Part shown: in pieces, positions 53,690-63,461 of the stretch
How the letters are laid out: each line of letters begins with the position of its first letter
Numbering within the stretch: the first letter of the stretch is position 1
Source: Lumbricus rubellus
Lineage: Eukaryota > Annelida > Clitellata > Crassiclitellata > Lumbricidae
NCBI GenBank assembly: GCA_945859605.1
Contig: OX243816.1
Span: 24,626,199-24,690,198, forward strand
Reading direction: 5' to 3'
Length of the DNA stretch: 64,000 bases
The notes under the pieces: generated by a model
Seen by the model: the letters and a program-made list of their open reading frames with translations, nothing else
Told to the model about the DNA's origin: nothing
The model's database searches: none
Position numbers and translations under genes: made by a program

Positions 53690-55766
53690 CAGGCGCGGAT
53701 TTAGAGGGGGCGAAGCCGGCGTACGCCCCCCCTAACCTGCAGCAAATGTTCTGAAACTATACTGACCTAAGACTAATATAATTGCAATTTCGGAATAGGA
53801 TGTTTGAAGTAGCTGGACCGGCAGAATGGAGCTCTCTTACCGGAGCTCTATTACCTACTTACCTGAGTTGCTAGCAGACGTTGCCCACGTGACCAATGAC
53901 TTTTGCCGTGACGTCATTCACAAAGTTCATGTACAGACAAAATTTACGTAAATAGAAATTGGTCAATTAAAAAATATGTCTAGTGGTCCGTCGTCAAAAC
54001 GGCTTAAATAAAGCAGTTTTATCATTCGCGAATAAGCCGACTGCCGTTGCATGGTAAGACATAAGCCTATCTTAGGCCTAAATCTCAAAAGATGGCATAT
54101 GATTATCATTATAATTTTGAAATTCGTCGTCCTGATTATAGCCGCCGAAAGCGTTCAGCTGCCGATATTATGGACAAAAGCAAATCAAGGATATAGAACT
54201 AGGACTACTCATAATCATTCTCTTAATTAACGCTCAGTGGCGTGCGGTCCATGGATGAGGTTCTGAAAAAGTACAGGCATTTTGTTAAGATGACACCTTA
54301 ACATGCTACCATTGCAATGTGGAAATTCAAAAAGTTTCTGATGAGGCTCTGAAAAAGTACAGGTATTTTGTTAAGATGACACCTTAAAATGCTACCATTG
54401 CAATGTGGAAATTCAAAAGTTACTGATGGGGAGGGGGCACACCCCCTCCCCATACCCCTCCCCCTGCGGGTCTCGGCGCTACAAGCCTCACGAGCGTCCT
54501 TCGGACGCTCTATTGTCTCTCCCCCCAGAAACCTGAATTTCCCCCCCAGCGGAGGGGGAATAGATTAAACACTGACTGTTAACCTTCAGTGGAGACCAGT
54601 GGTTTTATATGAGAAAGTGAGAAACTATATATTTTTTTAAAGTTCCATAACATTTTCTATAAAAAGGATTATTATAGTGTGGCGTGATCTAATTTCATAT
54701 ATATATATATATATACACTGTGTCCGGAAAAAAACCAACCAGTTTTGTAAATATGAAAATAAATAGTAAATATTCATCGATTTTCACAATTCAAACACCA
54801 TTTTAATCCTGACATATTTCTCTAACAATTGTGAAAATATAAAAGTTCCAGTCCAAATAATGACGTCATAATGACGTCAGTTGCATCAAAATGCATATAG
54901 CCGGCCATTCATGCATGGTTCGGTTGGTATTATTGGCTTTTGGTAAAACGGAAATCCGTTTAATAGAACCAGAAGTGAAAATAAATGCAGCTTATTAGAG
55001 GGATTGTCTGCTCTATAAAAAAGTGGTGCCTGATATCCGAGAATATTCGGAACAATAGCCTACACATTTCAACAAAATAGCGCTTCAGCTCACTGAGTTC
55101 GTGAATCTGTTGATCTGTTGACTAAAAAGACTCGGAATTCATTCATCTTAATCTTTGGCCGCAAAACGGCCGCCCGCTTAAATCCCATTGATAATAAGAG
55201 TTGGAGATTGATGGAGGAGAAGGTGCAGGCTACAAGACAAGGATAAGAGACATTGAAGAACTCTGTAAGCGAATTGTTAACGCCTCGGAGGTTTTGATAA
55301 GCTGGTTATCGATGCTGCTGTTGGGTATTAGCGCGACCCTTTTGACGCTTATGTTGAAGCCAAAGGTGTACTCTTTGACCACAAATTGCAGTCTGACATA
55401 ATTCAGATAGAAAAATAAAATTAAACTTACATTTATTATTGATAAATTACATGATAAAATATTGAAATTGTGGATGATTTTGCGCATTTATCTCTTAAAT
55501 TTGACTTTTTGTGCAAATGACGTCATTATGACGTCATTATTTGGACTGGAACTTTTATATTTTCACAATTGTTAGAGAAATATGTCAGGATTAAAATGGT
55601 GTTTGAATTGTGAAAATCGATGAATATTTACTATTTATTTTCATATTTACAAAACTGGTTGTTTTTTTTCCGGACACAGTGTATATATATATATATTTAC
55701 GGAATTGGATTGGTAGTATTTACGCCCCCCCCCCCCCCCTAACCAGAAATCCTGGATCCGCCACTG
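53690..55766. mobile_element. hAT-like element H8 inserted in mariner M2
   Basis: Ends CAGGCGCGGATTTAG and the inverse of CAGTGGCGGATCCAG, followed inward by G-rich/C-rich runs (an ~18-C run at 55722-55739). The flanking duplication is GAAAC (53685-53689 and 55767-55771), only 5 bp; the undisturbed mariner frame (SIMVSVAVSQLGK) shows that this is all. The hAT assignment rests on end sequence. The interior (54290-54420) has two ~90-bp copies, and mariner M4 lies inside. Confidence 0.7.
54716..55681 (+). mobile_element. Mariner-type element M4 with ~180-bp inverted repeats
   Basis: A 966-bp element, TA on each side (54714-54715 and 55682-55683), ends CACTGTGTCCGGAAAAAAAC. Inverted repeats run about 180 bp with near identity. 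The centre encodes transposase C-terminal debris on the + strand (TRIRDIEELCKRIVNA, then frameshifted VIDAAVGYWR and FDACVEAKGVLFDH). The ends resemble M3 only in the first 11 bases (CACTGTGTCCG). Confidence 0.9.
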
Positions 55767-55806
55767 GAAACCATGATGCTCTGTGAGCTCTTCTGACCTT
55801 TCAGCG
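55767..55806 (-). pseudogene. Mariner M2 second copy, transposase remnant part 2
   Basis: The minus-strand translation LKGQKSSQSIMVS joins VAVSQLGKSS at 53689. It is cut at 55807 by the LTR element and no continuation was found beyond 63461. Confidence 0.8.
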
Positions 55807-56384
55807 TATCTAAGGAGAAATCTCGCAAGGTCCCAAATTCATTTTCATCGTTTAATATGAGCAATATTTACAGCACTTCATTAAATACAGAGTCCTTGAG
55901 ACACCTCGACAGTAGGCATACGACAGCACAGCAGAACCGAACCAACGGTGAATACGAACCGAACTCTGGACAAGCTCAACGACAGCTTCTGAACGTCATG
56001 GAGGGAAAACGTTCCAGGACCCACCAACAGGGCAGACGTCTCAGAAACAACATCAAATGAGTCCACCAACGAGGCGACCAAGACTCGACCAGTCCCACCA
56101 ACGAGGCGAAGAAGACTGACATCACCGGTCCACCAACCAGGCGACCAAGAGTCAGGCTGCGACTACTCCAGCCAAGAGTACGCCCAAGACTGACTTCTCT
56201 CTCGTCCAACCTTTCCACGATAGCTCGTGCTAACCCACGTGATTTGTGGCGCCAACTCGCCACACCTTTCCCTCTCACGTGTAAGACCCAAGGACCGTGT
56301 CCAGGTCTGAACTAAGTCACGTAAGCCATATGCAAGGATAGCATGTGAGTGAACGCTCATTACGCTACGAGCGTACACGTAACA
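55807..56384 (-). repeat. LTR (3' copy in element orientation)
   Basis: 578 bp. It differs from the other copy by about eight substitutions and lacks a 13-bp insertion present near 63365-63385. It starts TGTTACGTG when read on the minus strand. Confidence 0.85.
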
Positions 56385-56397
56385 TACCCTACCTCCC
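56385..56397 (-). promoter_or_regulatory. Putative polypurine tract
   Basis: On the minus strand GGGAGGTAGGGTA directly precedes the LTR start, the position and composition of a plus-strand primer. Confidence 0.6.
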
Positions 56398-56916
56398 GAA
56401 CACGAGGAAACCTGTAGGTTGACGAGTAACACTCAAAAATACAACCTTAACTACAAAAGACTTCAAACTTAACTACCCAACTGCATAATGCAACTGCAAG
56501 GGTTCACAAACAATCTTTACTATACATCAAGATCAGCAACATTTAGCTGAAGTTACTTAACTATATCATGAAGATTCCATTACAATTCGCACATTTATGA
56601 AACTCCAAAAAGTTCAAGTCCAATACCGAACTACATCAATCACCGAACGCAAAACGACTAACGAGATCTGACAACAAGTTCAGACAACGCATTCGATATT
56701 GAATGTTCACAGAACACTGTTTCGCTTCGAAATCCAAAGTCCAAAGTTTCTGGTTACTGTTTACATGGACTTCATCAACTTGCAGCAACTCGCAAACCGT
56801 CCACAGCAACACATGTGCCAGTCCAAAGCACAGGCCAACAACGTCAACGAGCATCAAGCTCCACGCTTGAATCCATTGTGACGATGCAACGAGCCACTTG
56901 TTGAATTGCCCAGCGG

Positions 56917-57401
56917 TAGGGCTGCCAACTCTTGACTTTGCCATTCCGGGACGCCCGCATTCACTATAGGCCTAGATTATGACATTAATAACAATTTACA
57001 CTGTCCAGTGTCCACATAATTATATTGCATAGGCAGAAAGTCGTGGAAATCAGCATGTCATCTCTCACAAAGCGTTAAAACGGACTAACAGTAGGCCTAG
57101 GCATACATTATAGGACACAATGTGCTACTGATCGAGTAGGCTACGTGTCAGTGGGTCGTAAAATTTCAAAGACTTGAACCCAGCGCTGTCCAACATTCAG
57201 CCAACAACATTAGGTTTCATAAGCTTAGAGCGCAGAATGCAAAATCATCACACAACTTGCCGAGTTTAGTGTACAAAATAACAACATTTTGTCAAGTGCG
57301 TTACCAGAAATTCCGGGACAATTTGAGATCAATCCGGGACACGGGACGCCAGGGCCGATTCCGGGACTGTCCCGGCGAATCCGGGACGGTTGGCAGCCCT
57401 A
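56917..57401. mobile_element. hAT element H9 inside the LTR element
   Basis: A 485-bp element with ends TAGGGCTGCCAAC and GTTGGCAGCCCTA, and the perfect 8-bp duplication CCCAGCGG (56909-56916 and 57402-57409). The right part repeats CCGGGAC words (57315-57390). Confidence 0.93.
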
Positions 57402-57475
57402 CCCAGCGGCCGAATTGCCACTTGACAACATCACCAAAACGGACCATGTCATCCACAGCTCGCATCCCTCTCTTG

Positions 57476-58132
57476 TCATAGCAAGTGTCCATGGCGAAGT
57501 CGACGTCCATCGCCGACCATCGACTCTCCAGCATCCACAGAACGCACATCCTGCAAATAAACTCCCGCACACAACTGAGAATCATTGCACTTCAAATCCA
57601 CTTGAACATTATCAGATGCAATAGAGGTTACCTCTGTAGACCCACGTAAACACTCATGTACACAGACTTCATTTATCTCTGATGCAACAACAGTACCATC
57701 AATAGGCACAAAATTTGTATCAGAATCCGGCAACTCATAAGAACTTTCAAGCACATAATCTGCCTCAATATCCGAAAACTCGTAGACCCGGTCATGCACA
57801 TCATTATCTGCCATACCGCATGCAACAACAGAGTAATCCGAATGAATACTCAAATCATCCTCAGCAACGTCTGATGCAACCGTATAACCATCAAACGCAA
57901 CACATGAACCTTCATGTATACTAGTCCTCACTGCGCCTGCCAAATACACATGCCAACGCACTATGTTATCATGCAGCAACTTTCCATCAACTGTAGATTT
58001 CACTTCATTGTCCATCAACAACAGCACATCAGACATTACAACATCATTGGACTTCTCTTGCACAAGAAAGCAATGAGTAAACGCCACAAACTTCTGCACG
58101 TCCACAAACCTTTCATCCAACTCCACATTCAA
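57476..58132 (-). CDS. Acidic ORF of the LTR element, C-terminal part
   Basis: A 218-codon frame rich in Asp, Glu, Ser and Val (EFSDIEADYVLESSYELPDS, VASDVAEDDLSIHSDYSV). No domain recognised. Composition and repeated ALDT/SDIEAD-like words resemble the frame at 58932-59612, so they may once have been one protein. Confidence 0.4.
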   Translation of the reverse strand: MNVELDERFVDVQKFVAFTHCFLVQEKSNDVVMSDVLLLMDNEVKSTVDGKLLHDNIVRWHVYLAGAVRTSIHEGSCVAFDGYTVASDVAEDDLSIHSDYSVVACGMADNDVHDRVYEFSDIEADYVLESSYELPDSDTNFVPIDGTVVASEINEVCVHECLRGSTEVTSIASDNVQVDLKCNDSQLCAGVYLQDVRSVDAGESMVGDGRRLRHGHLL

Positions 58133-58192
58133 GTTCAGTTGTACAACAGTCGAAACAGTGCAACACCAGCCCGTCGTAAATGAAAAAATATC

Positions 58193-58568
58193 TTACACAA
58201 CAGTTGTCATCATCGACTGAACAGACAAACTTCCTTTCACACTGTCATGCCATGGAACAACAATTCTCGAACCATACGACATATCAACCAATTCAGAAAC
58301 AAGATTCGCTTTCGCTTCAAAAAGGTGCATTGCTTTAGTTGTTAATCGCACGAACAATTTCGCACCATCTTCAGAATTCATGTAATTATTCAAACATGTA
58401 ATCACTAATCACGTTGTGAACAAAGTCATCTATTCTCAAGAGACCAATGTCATGCAACACTTTGTCATACACCCAACATAACATCCAACTTCGGTATGCT
58501 CCCTGTGCATACAATCCATTCACACAAGTCTGATGCAAGTCTCGAAAAGAAAGTTTTCTAAACAACAT
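58193..58568 (-). CDS. Short open frames of the LTR element interior
   Basis: Two overlapping minus-strand frames (58386-58568 and 58193-58405) of about 60-70 codons. No domain recognised; they may be fragments of the same long frame. Confidence 0.25.
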
Positions 58569-58931
58569 GAACTTTAACCCGTGCGATTCAAACTCAAAGA
58601 TGCTACAAGGCAGATCAATTCCATGATCCTATGCTCAAAATCCAACACATCATCAAATAGTAAATTTACCGCCAGTATACAATCATCACATACAGTCAAC
58701 AGCAGATTTGTGTCCAGAGCGTAGTGACTGCCCTCCGTACCCTTCGACCGGAGGGGGCCCCCGCAAGGAAGGGGGCCCCAAAACTGACAAAGAATGCGTT
58801 GTTTAAGTGGCATTTATTAACGCTATTGCACCATCCATCCATCCAAGTCGGTTTTGCTGACAAACCGTGAAGGAAATAAGGAATATGACTGTGTTCAATG
58901 TAGGCCTATGAATAATTCGAACCCTGTAGGC

Positions 58932-59612
58932 CTATTTTGTATGAAAGAAAAACCACATTTCCAGTTTCTGTATTGTTACGGAAACCGCCGCCTGGGGTAT
59001 ATGTTCGGAGGGGGCCACATTCTTTGTTGCTACAGCCCTGTTTGTGTCAACAAGACAACACTCCTCAACCATTTCATGCAAAGCACTTGCAACATCACAC
59101 ACCTTAGACTCGATTGCAGACAACGCATTTTCAGAGACAGAAACATTCGATTCATTTAGACACGCTTCGTCGAACACACTCAACTGTACTTTAGTCTCAA
59201 TGGGCCAACCAACATCAACAGGACCATCCTGCAAATTATTCTTTGCAAACTCAACCTCAGACAACGCTCTTTCAGAGACAGATACATTCGACCCATTCCT
59301 ACACGCTTCATCGCTTAGAACTAATTGACCCAATTCATCCTCAACCCTATCCTTAACGACCTCATTCTTAAGAACAGCATTCACAACTACACTTACATCA
59401 TTTTCAACAACAACCTTAGAACTAAATCTCGCATCTGCCTCAATATCTGCAAGGTCTGCAAAATATCCACCATACAAGTGCCCCCAACAACCTTGATTGC
59501 TAGTCCTCTTCGGCAAACGATCCATTTCAATTTCATGCCCATCCTTCAACAATTCCTGTGACTTCACAGTTTGTTCCATACCCGCAGGGACTTGTGGATT
59601 TTCACTGACCAA
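58932..59612 (-). CDS. Acidic repeat ORF of the LTR element, N-terminal part
   Basis: A 226-codon frame containing two copies of a ~45-residue repeat (SDEACRNGSNVSVSERALSE and FDEACLNESNVSVSENALSA), plus DLADIEADARFSSKVVVEND. Upstream, after a frameshift near 59660, DLGLLLQDWWEEQARAQDKL reads into it. No match to gag or pol that I can recognise. Confidence 0.45.
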   Translation of the reverse strand: MVSENPQVPAGMEQTVKSQELLKDGHEIEMDRLPKRTSNQGCWGHLYGGYFADLADIEADARFSSKVVVENDVSVVVNAVLKNEVVKDRVEDELGQLVLSDEACRNGSNVSVSERALSEVEFAKNNLQDGPVDVGWPIETKVQLSVFDEACLNESNVSVSENALSAIESKVCDVASALHEMVEECCLVDTNRAVATKNVAPSEHIPQAAVSVTIQKLEMWFFFHTK

Positions 59613-59659
59613 TTTATCCTGAGCCCTGGCTTGTTCCTCCCACCAATCTTGTAATAATA

Positions 59660-59811
59660 GACCTAGGTCCTAGGTGCTTTGTAAGTTTTCGACAACTCAA
59701 ACCATGCCCTACGCTCTGCACGAGATTTCTCAAAGTCCTTCACTTTCTTTTGTCTTCTCTTTTCCTTTTCAACTTTAGCCATTGCTCTTTTCTCCTCTCG
59801 ACTAAGTTCCA
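59660..59811 (-). CDS. Basic N-terminal frame of the LTR element ORF
   Basis: From the ATG at 59811: MELSREEKRAMAKVEKEKRR, then QKKVKDFEKSRAERRAWFEL, a charged helix. It is followed by a stop and frameshift before the acidic frame. It is probably the start of the element's single long ORF. Confidence 0.45.
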
Positions 59812-60154
59812 TTTTCCCATAAAGTAACAACTACGCAGTTACAAATTCGTTGCTGTATGCTACTTCAATACAACCAATTACGCAGAAAAATTTTCTTCCC
59901 CACGTGCAACAAATTTCTCCAAATTTCGCAACCCCACGAACAGTGGCGGTTCTACCGGGGGTCTGGGGGCTGTAGCCCCCTGGTTTTTCCTAGCACCCCT
60001 ATGCACATTTCAGCCCCCCAGTTTAACATTTAGTTAGTTTAGTTAGTTTAGTTTAGCATTGACTTCAATTTTTGTTGGCAACAGAGTCTTTTAATCCCTT
60101 ATAACGGTACTTCCCATAGATCAATTGACATGAATGATTTTCATCTGCTACATA

Positions 60155-60775
60155 CAGGGTGGTCCAAAATAAACCGCACAGTGACAGTTTTCTTGATATA
60201 ATGTATAACAATTCAATGTTTAATGCCATTTTTCTTGCGTATGATGAAAGAATTTCCAAATAAGACATGGAAACGTCGTACTATCGATGACCTCATTAAA
60301 AAAATTGATACCGAAGGTACTACAGCTAGGAAGCCGTGTAGCGGACGTCCAAAATCAGCTCGAACAGATGCAAATATCAAGTTGGTAAGCGACCTTATCT
60401 GTAGCCAGGAAGACAAACCGCTAAGCCATAAGAGCCCACGGGAGATCGCACGTGAAACCGGCATTTCACGTTCAACTGTTAAACGTATTGTAAAGAAAGA
60501 TCTCGGACTTAACCAGTACAGGCGCAAAGTTGGACAGCAGTTGAACAGCGATTGCGTTTCATTGAACGCGCAATTGATCAATGGCGGCGTCGGCTTCAAT
60601 GCGTGGTCGAGCAGCAAGGAGGACACATTGAACATTTTATGTAACGAAATCCATCCATGTAATGTTACAGTAAAAATAATTGCTGTGTTTTTGTGAATTT
60701 TCACGGTTATATTTGAATTGGTCTGAATAAAGTACTATCAATTTATCATTGTGCGGTTTATTTTGGACCACCCTG
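60155..60775 (+). mobile_element. Mariner element M5, internally deleted
   Basis: A 621-bp element with TA on each side (60153-60154 and 60776-60777) and ends CAGGGTGGTCCAAAATAAAC, about 28 bp inverted repeat (TGTGCGGTTTATTTTGGACC at the right). Confidence 0.93.
60223..60696 (+). pseudogene. Tc1/mariner transposase, DNA-binding part plus C-terminal scrap
   Basis: Residues 10-105 encode the paired helix-turn-helix region: WKRRTIDDLIKKIDTEGTTA, GRPKSARTDANIKLV, SPREIARETGISRSTVKRIV (recognition helix), KKDLGLNQYRRK. At about 60545 the sequence jumps to the C-terminal end, which in another frame reads ERAIDQWRRRLQCVVEQQGG. The whole DDE/D catalytic core is deleted, so the element depends on another source of transposase. 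Confidence 0.9.
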
Positions 60776-60906
60776 TATGTTTCGCAGATGCTGCTCTGCA
60801 AAGCTTGGGTCCTGTAACATAGGCTACATAGCATCATCACATATTCCTCGACTGTTTCTCCAATCAGAGTGCTTGCTCAGATACTGACACACCTTTGTAT
60901 ATCTCT

Positions 60907-60938
60907 ACTGAACGTCACGGAGGGAAAACGTTCCAGGA
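60907..60938 (+). repeat. 32-bp LTR scrap inside hAT H10
   Basis: CTGAACGTCACGGAGGGAAA and CGTTCCAGGACC match the LTR at 55989-56020 with one mismatch; no further LTR sequence adjoins it. Confidence 0.7.
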
Positions 60939-61799
60939 CCGTCCTGTGACTGCAGAAGACCCCACGGGATGTTTAAGAAGAAAATGAAGAACAGATTGCA
61001 GCTTGAGTGGCCGAGGTTAGGCCATTCCCCTCAGCACTTGATGACTCTGTATGCTGTGGTGATACCAGCTTCATTAGCAGACAAAGACAGCGGGAGTGGG
61101 CAGCAGGCCACCACCATCAGCAGCATAGATGACCAGACAAGGGCAGGCTTGGTCTCAGTCTCGTGTACACTGTACAGTGTACACGGTGTACAATGTGTAA
61201 TTGTATATGTGCAAGTGTATACACTGACCAGTGTGTACTAGTCTAAGAATCCGTCTGGAGAACACACAGTCACAGATACGTTCATTATTATTACAAATAG
61301 ATGAATTTATTGTGAGAACAAAAAAGAAAAGCTGAAGAGTCAAGGATGAATTTTCGACGGCATTGATCATCCTACGGCGGGTATGTAAACTGGCATGACG
61401 ATACCACATGGATGGGATAAAATTAATGGGAGAATTTAGGTATGCCCCAGTTTTGCAGCAATTATATTTACCCAAAGCATGAGCGGCCTCATATATTTTT
61501 GCTGGAGGGGCAGACACAAGATTTCCAGGGCCAATTAAGTGCCCTTTTGATCCTATGTGCGGGTTCCCATGGCTCAAAAGGCTGAGGGCAGTTAAAAGAT
61601 CATTTCTAACTTGCGAATGGCATTCATGGCATGCTTAGTAGTGCATGACCTCTTGACGTCTGTTGAGGAACAAGTTTGGTAGTATAGTATACCATCTTCA
61701 CTGCAAGTTAAAGTTTATTTTAATTTTGACAATCAAGATGGCGCATTTTAAGACAATATATTTCAAATATATATCGCATTATTCTTTTAAAATGCACTA

Positions 61800-62050
61800 T
61801 ATTCATTCATTATGGAGATTTATATAGTCCCCCCTCAAGTTTCTACTCAGGAGCGCTCCCGACCCAAACCTGGCTGAAAAAGAATAGTTTTAAGACTGTG
61901 ATAAAATGCATCTGAGCAAACTCTAGCCCCAAGACAATTGCAGTATCCCGTTCCATACATTGATTTAAAATGCTTGAAATTCGTGTCCACTAAGAAAAAT
62001 AATGATCCTTTAAGTTTAAAGTACAGTAGGCCTACTGTTGTAGACAACTG
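61800..62050 (-). mobile_element. LINE 3' end fragment inside H10
   Basis: Minus-strand GGAGCGCTCCTGAGTAGAAA, ACTATATAAATCTCCATAAT and an ATGAATG tail; the C-terminal LINE frame upstream is badly decayed. Confidence 0.55.
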
Positions 62051-62870
62051 TTTTGGGGTTTTACTATTGCTTTTTCTTCTAGAAAGCTTCGTGCATTCCT
62101 TAGTTTTATCGCGTTTTCAGCTTTCTTTCTATATTTTGTATGTAACCTTTATTTCTAGCTTAGGCCTAGGCGTACTGTCTGACAGACAATTGCTATAAAT
62201 TTATTTATTCTTTATTTTTTTAATTCATTTGTAATTATAAATTATTCTTGGTTAGGCCTATGAAATGTCAGCCAGATAATATCAATTTTTATGTTAATAG
62301 AATGCTGAAACGGGCGACGGGGGGTATAGACTCAGCAGTATTAACATACACAACATTATAGGCCCTACACCTTTGAGGAGGGAGGGCTAAGGCAAATTTT
62401 AGCCCCCCCCCTCAGTTCAAAAACTCTAGAACCGCCACTGCCAACGAAGCACAATTTAGGAAATTTCAACCTTCCACGTTAATTTTCCCACAGAACAACC
62501 ATTTTTAAGGTTGAACCAAACATCAAACGTGCTCTGCAAAATTTAACGTTCAGCCAAACCACGTGACTGACGAACGAGCGCACAAAACTGTCACATGGAC
62601 AAAACGTAGGTACCCCATGTATACATCGTTTTAACCTACAAAATTTACGCACGGCCTACAAAATTCAAACGGACGGACTCTCATTCGTTAGAATCTTCAC
62701 CCAAACTTCTCAAAAGCAAAATTCGCAAATTTCTCACTTTCAAAATTTACATCTCCCAAAATATATCAATATATCGGACGACAAAAAAATTACAACCGGC
62801 TACGACTCTCATTCGTCAAGCTACCGCACGAAAAAAATTCAACCAGACGTGCCCCCATTTCTTCGCGTCA

Positions 62871-63461
62871 TATCTAAGGAGAAATCTCGCAAGGTCCCAA
62901 ATTCATTTTCATCGTTTAATATGAGCAATATTTACAGCACTTCATTAAATACAGAGTCCTTGAGACACCTCGACAGTAGGCATACGACAGCACAGCAGAA
63001 CCGAACCAACGGTGAATACGAACCGAACTCTGGACAAGCTCAACGACAGCTTCTGAACGTCATGGAGGGAAAACGTTCGAGGACCCACCAACAGGGCAGA
63101 CGTCTCAGAAACAACATCAAATGAGTCCACCAACGAGGCGACCAAGACTCGACCAGTCCCACCAACGAGGCGAAGAAGACTGACATCACCGGTCCACCAA
63201 CCAGGCGACCAAGAGTCAGGCTGCGACTACTCCAGCCAAGAGTACGCCCAAGACTGACTTCTCTCTCGTCCAACCTTTCCACGATAGCTCGTGCTAACCC
63301 ACGTGACTTGTGGCGCCAACTCGCCACACCTTTCCCTCTCACGTGCAAGACCCAAGGATCGTGTCCACTGTCCAGGTCTACATCTGAACTAAGTCATGTA
63401 AGCCATAGGCAAGGATAGCATGTGAGTGAACGCTCGTTACGCTACGAGCGTACACGTAACA
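62871..63461 (-). repeat. LTR (5' copy in element orientation)
   Basis: 591 bp; same sequence as 55807-56384 plus a 13-bp insertion. Its inner side is followed (minus strand) by TGACGCGAAGAAATGGGGGC, the candidate primer-binding region. Confidence 0.85.

Larger units (their letters stand above)
59941..62440. mobile_element. hAT element H10 inside the LTR element
   Basis: A 2500-bp element with ends CAGTGGCGGTTCTAC and GTTCTAGAACCGCCACTG-type sequence (CTAGAACCGCCACTG), and an 8-bp duplication with one mismatch (CCCACGAA 59933-59940, CCAACGAA 62441-62448). G-rich and C-rich subterminal runs (CCGGGGGTCTGGGGGC; GCCCCCCCCCTC). No transposase recognised; it holds mariner M5 and a LINE 3' end. Confidence 0.85.
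55807..63461 (-). mobile_element. Non-autonomous LTR element with nested hATs and mariner
   Basis: Two direct repeats (55807-56384 and 62871-63461) of about 98% identity by eye enclose 6.5 kb. Orientation is minus: the repeat then starts TGTTACGTG, a purine-rich tract (GGGAGGTAGGGTA) lies immediately upstream of the 55807-56384 copy, and ATGACGCGAAG follows the 62871-63461 copy where a primer-binding site is expected. Removing hATs H9 and H10 leaves about 3.5 kb of interior without gag, protease, reverse transcriptase or integrase motifs, instead holding acidic frames. Flanking 5-mers (CAGCG, CTACG) are not a clear duplication. Confidence 0.75.

Noticed and set aside
55807..63461. A simple segmental duplication of a small gene (frames at 55857 and 62849 on +)
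   Set aside because: The repeats have TGTTACG...end structure, a polypurine tract and a primer-site-like sequence in the right places on the minus strand, so they are LTRs; the 67-codon frames inside them have no recognisable domain.
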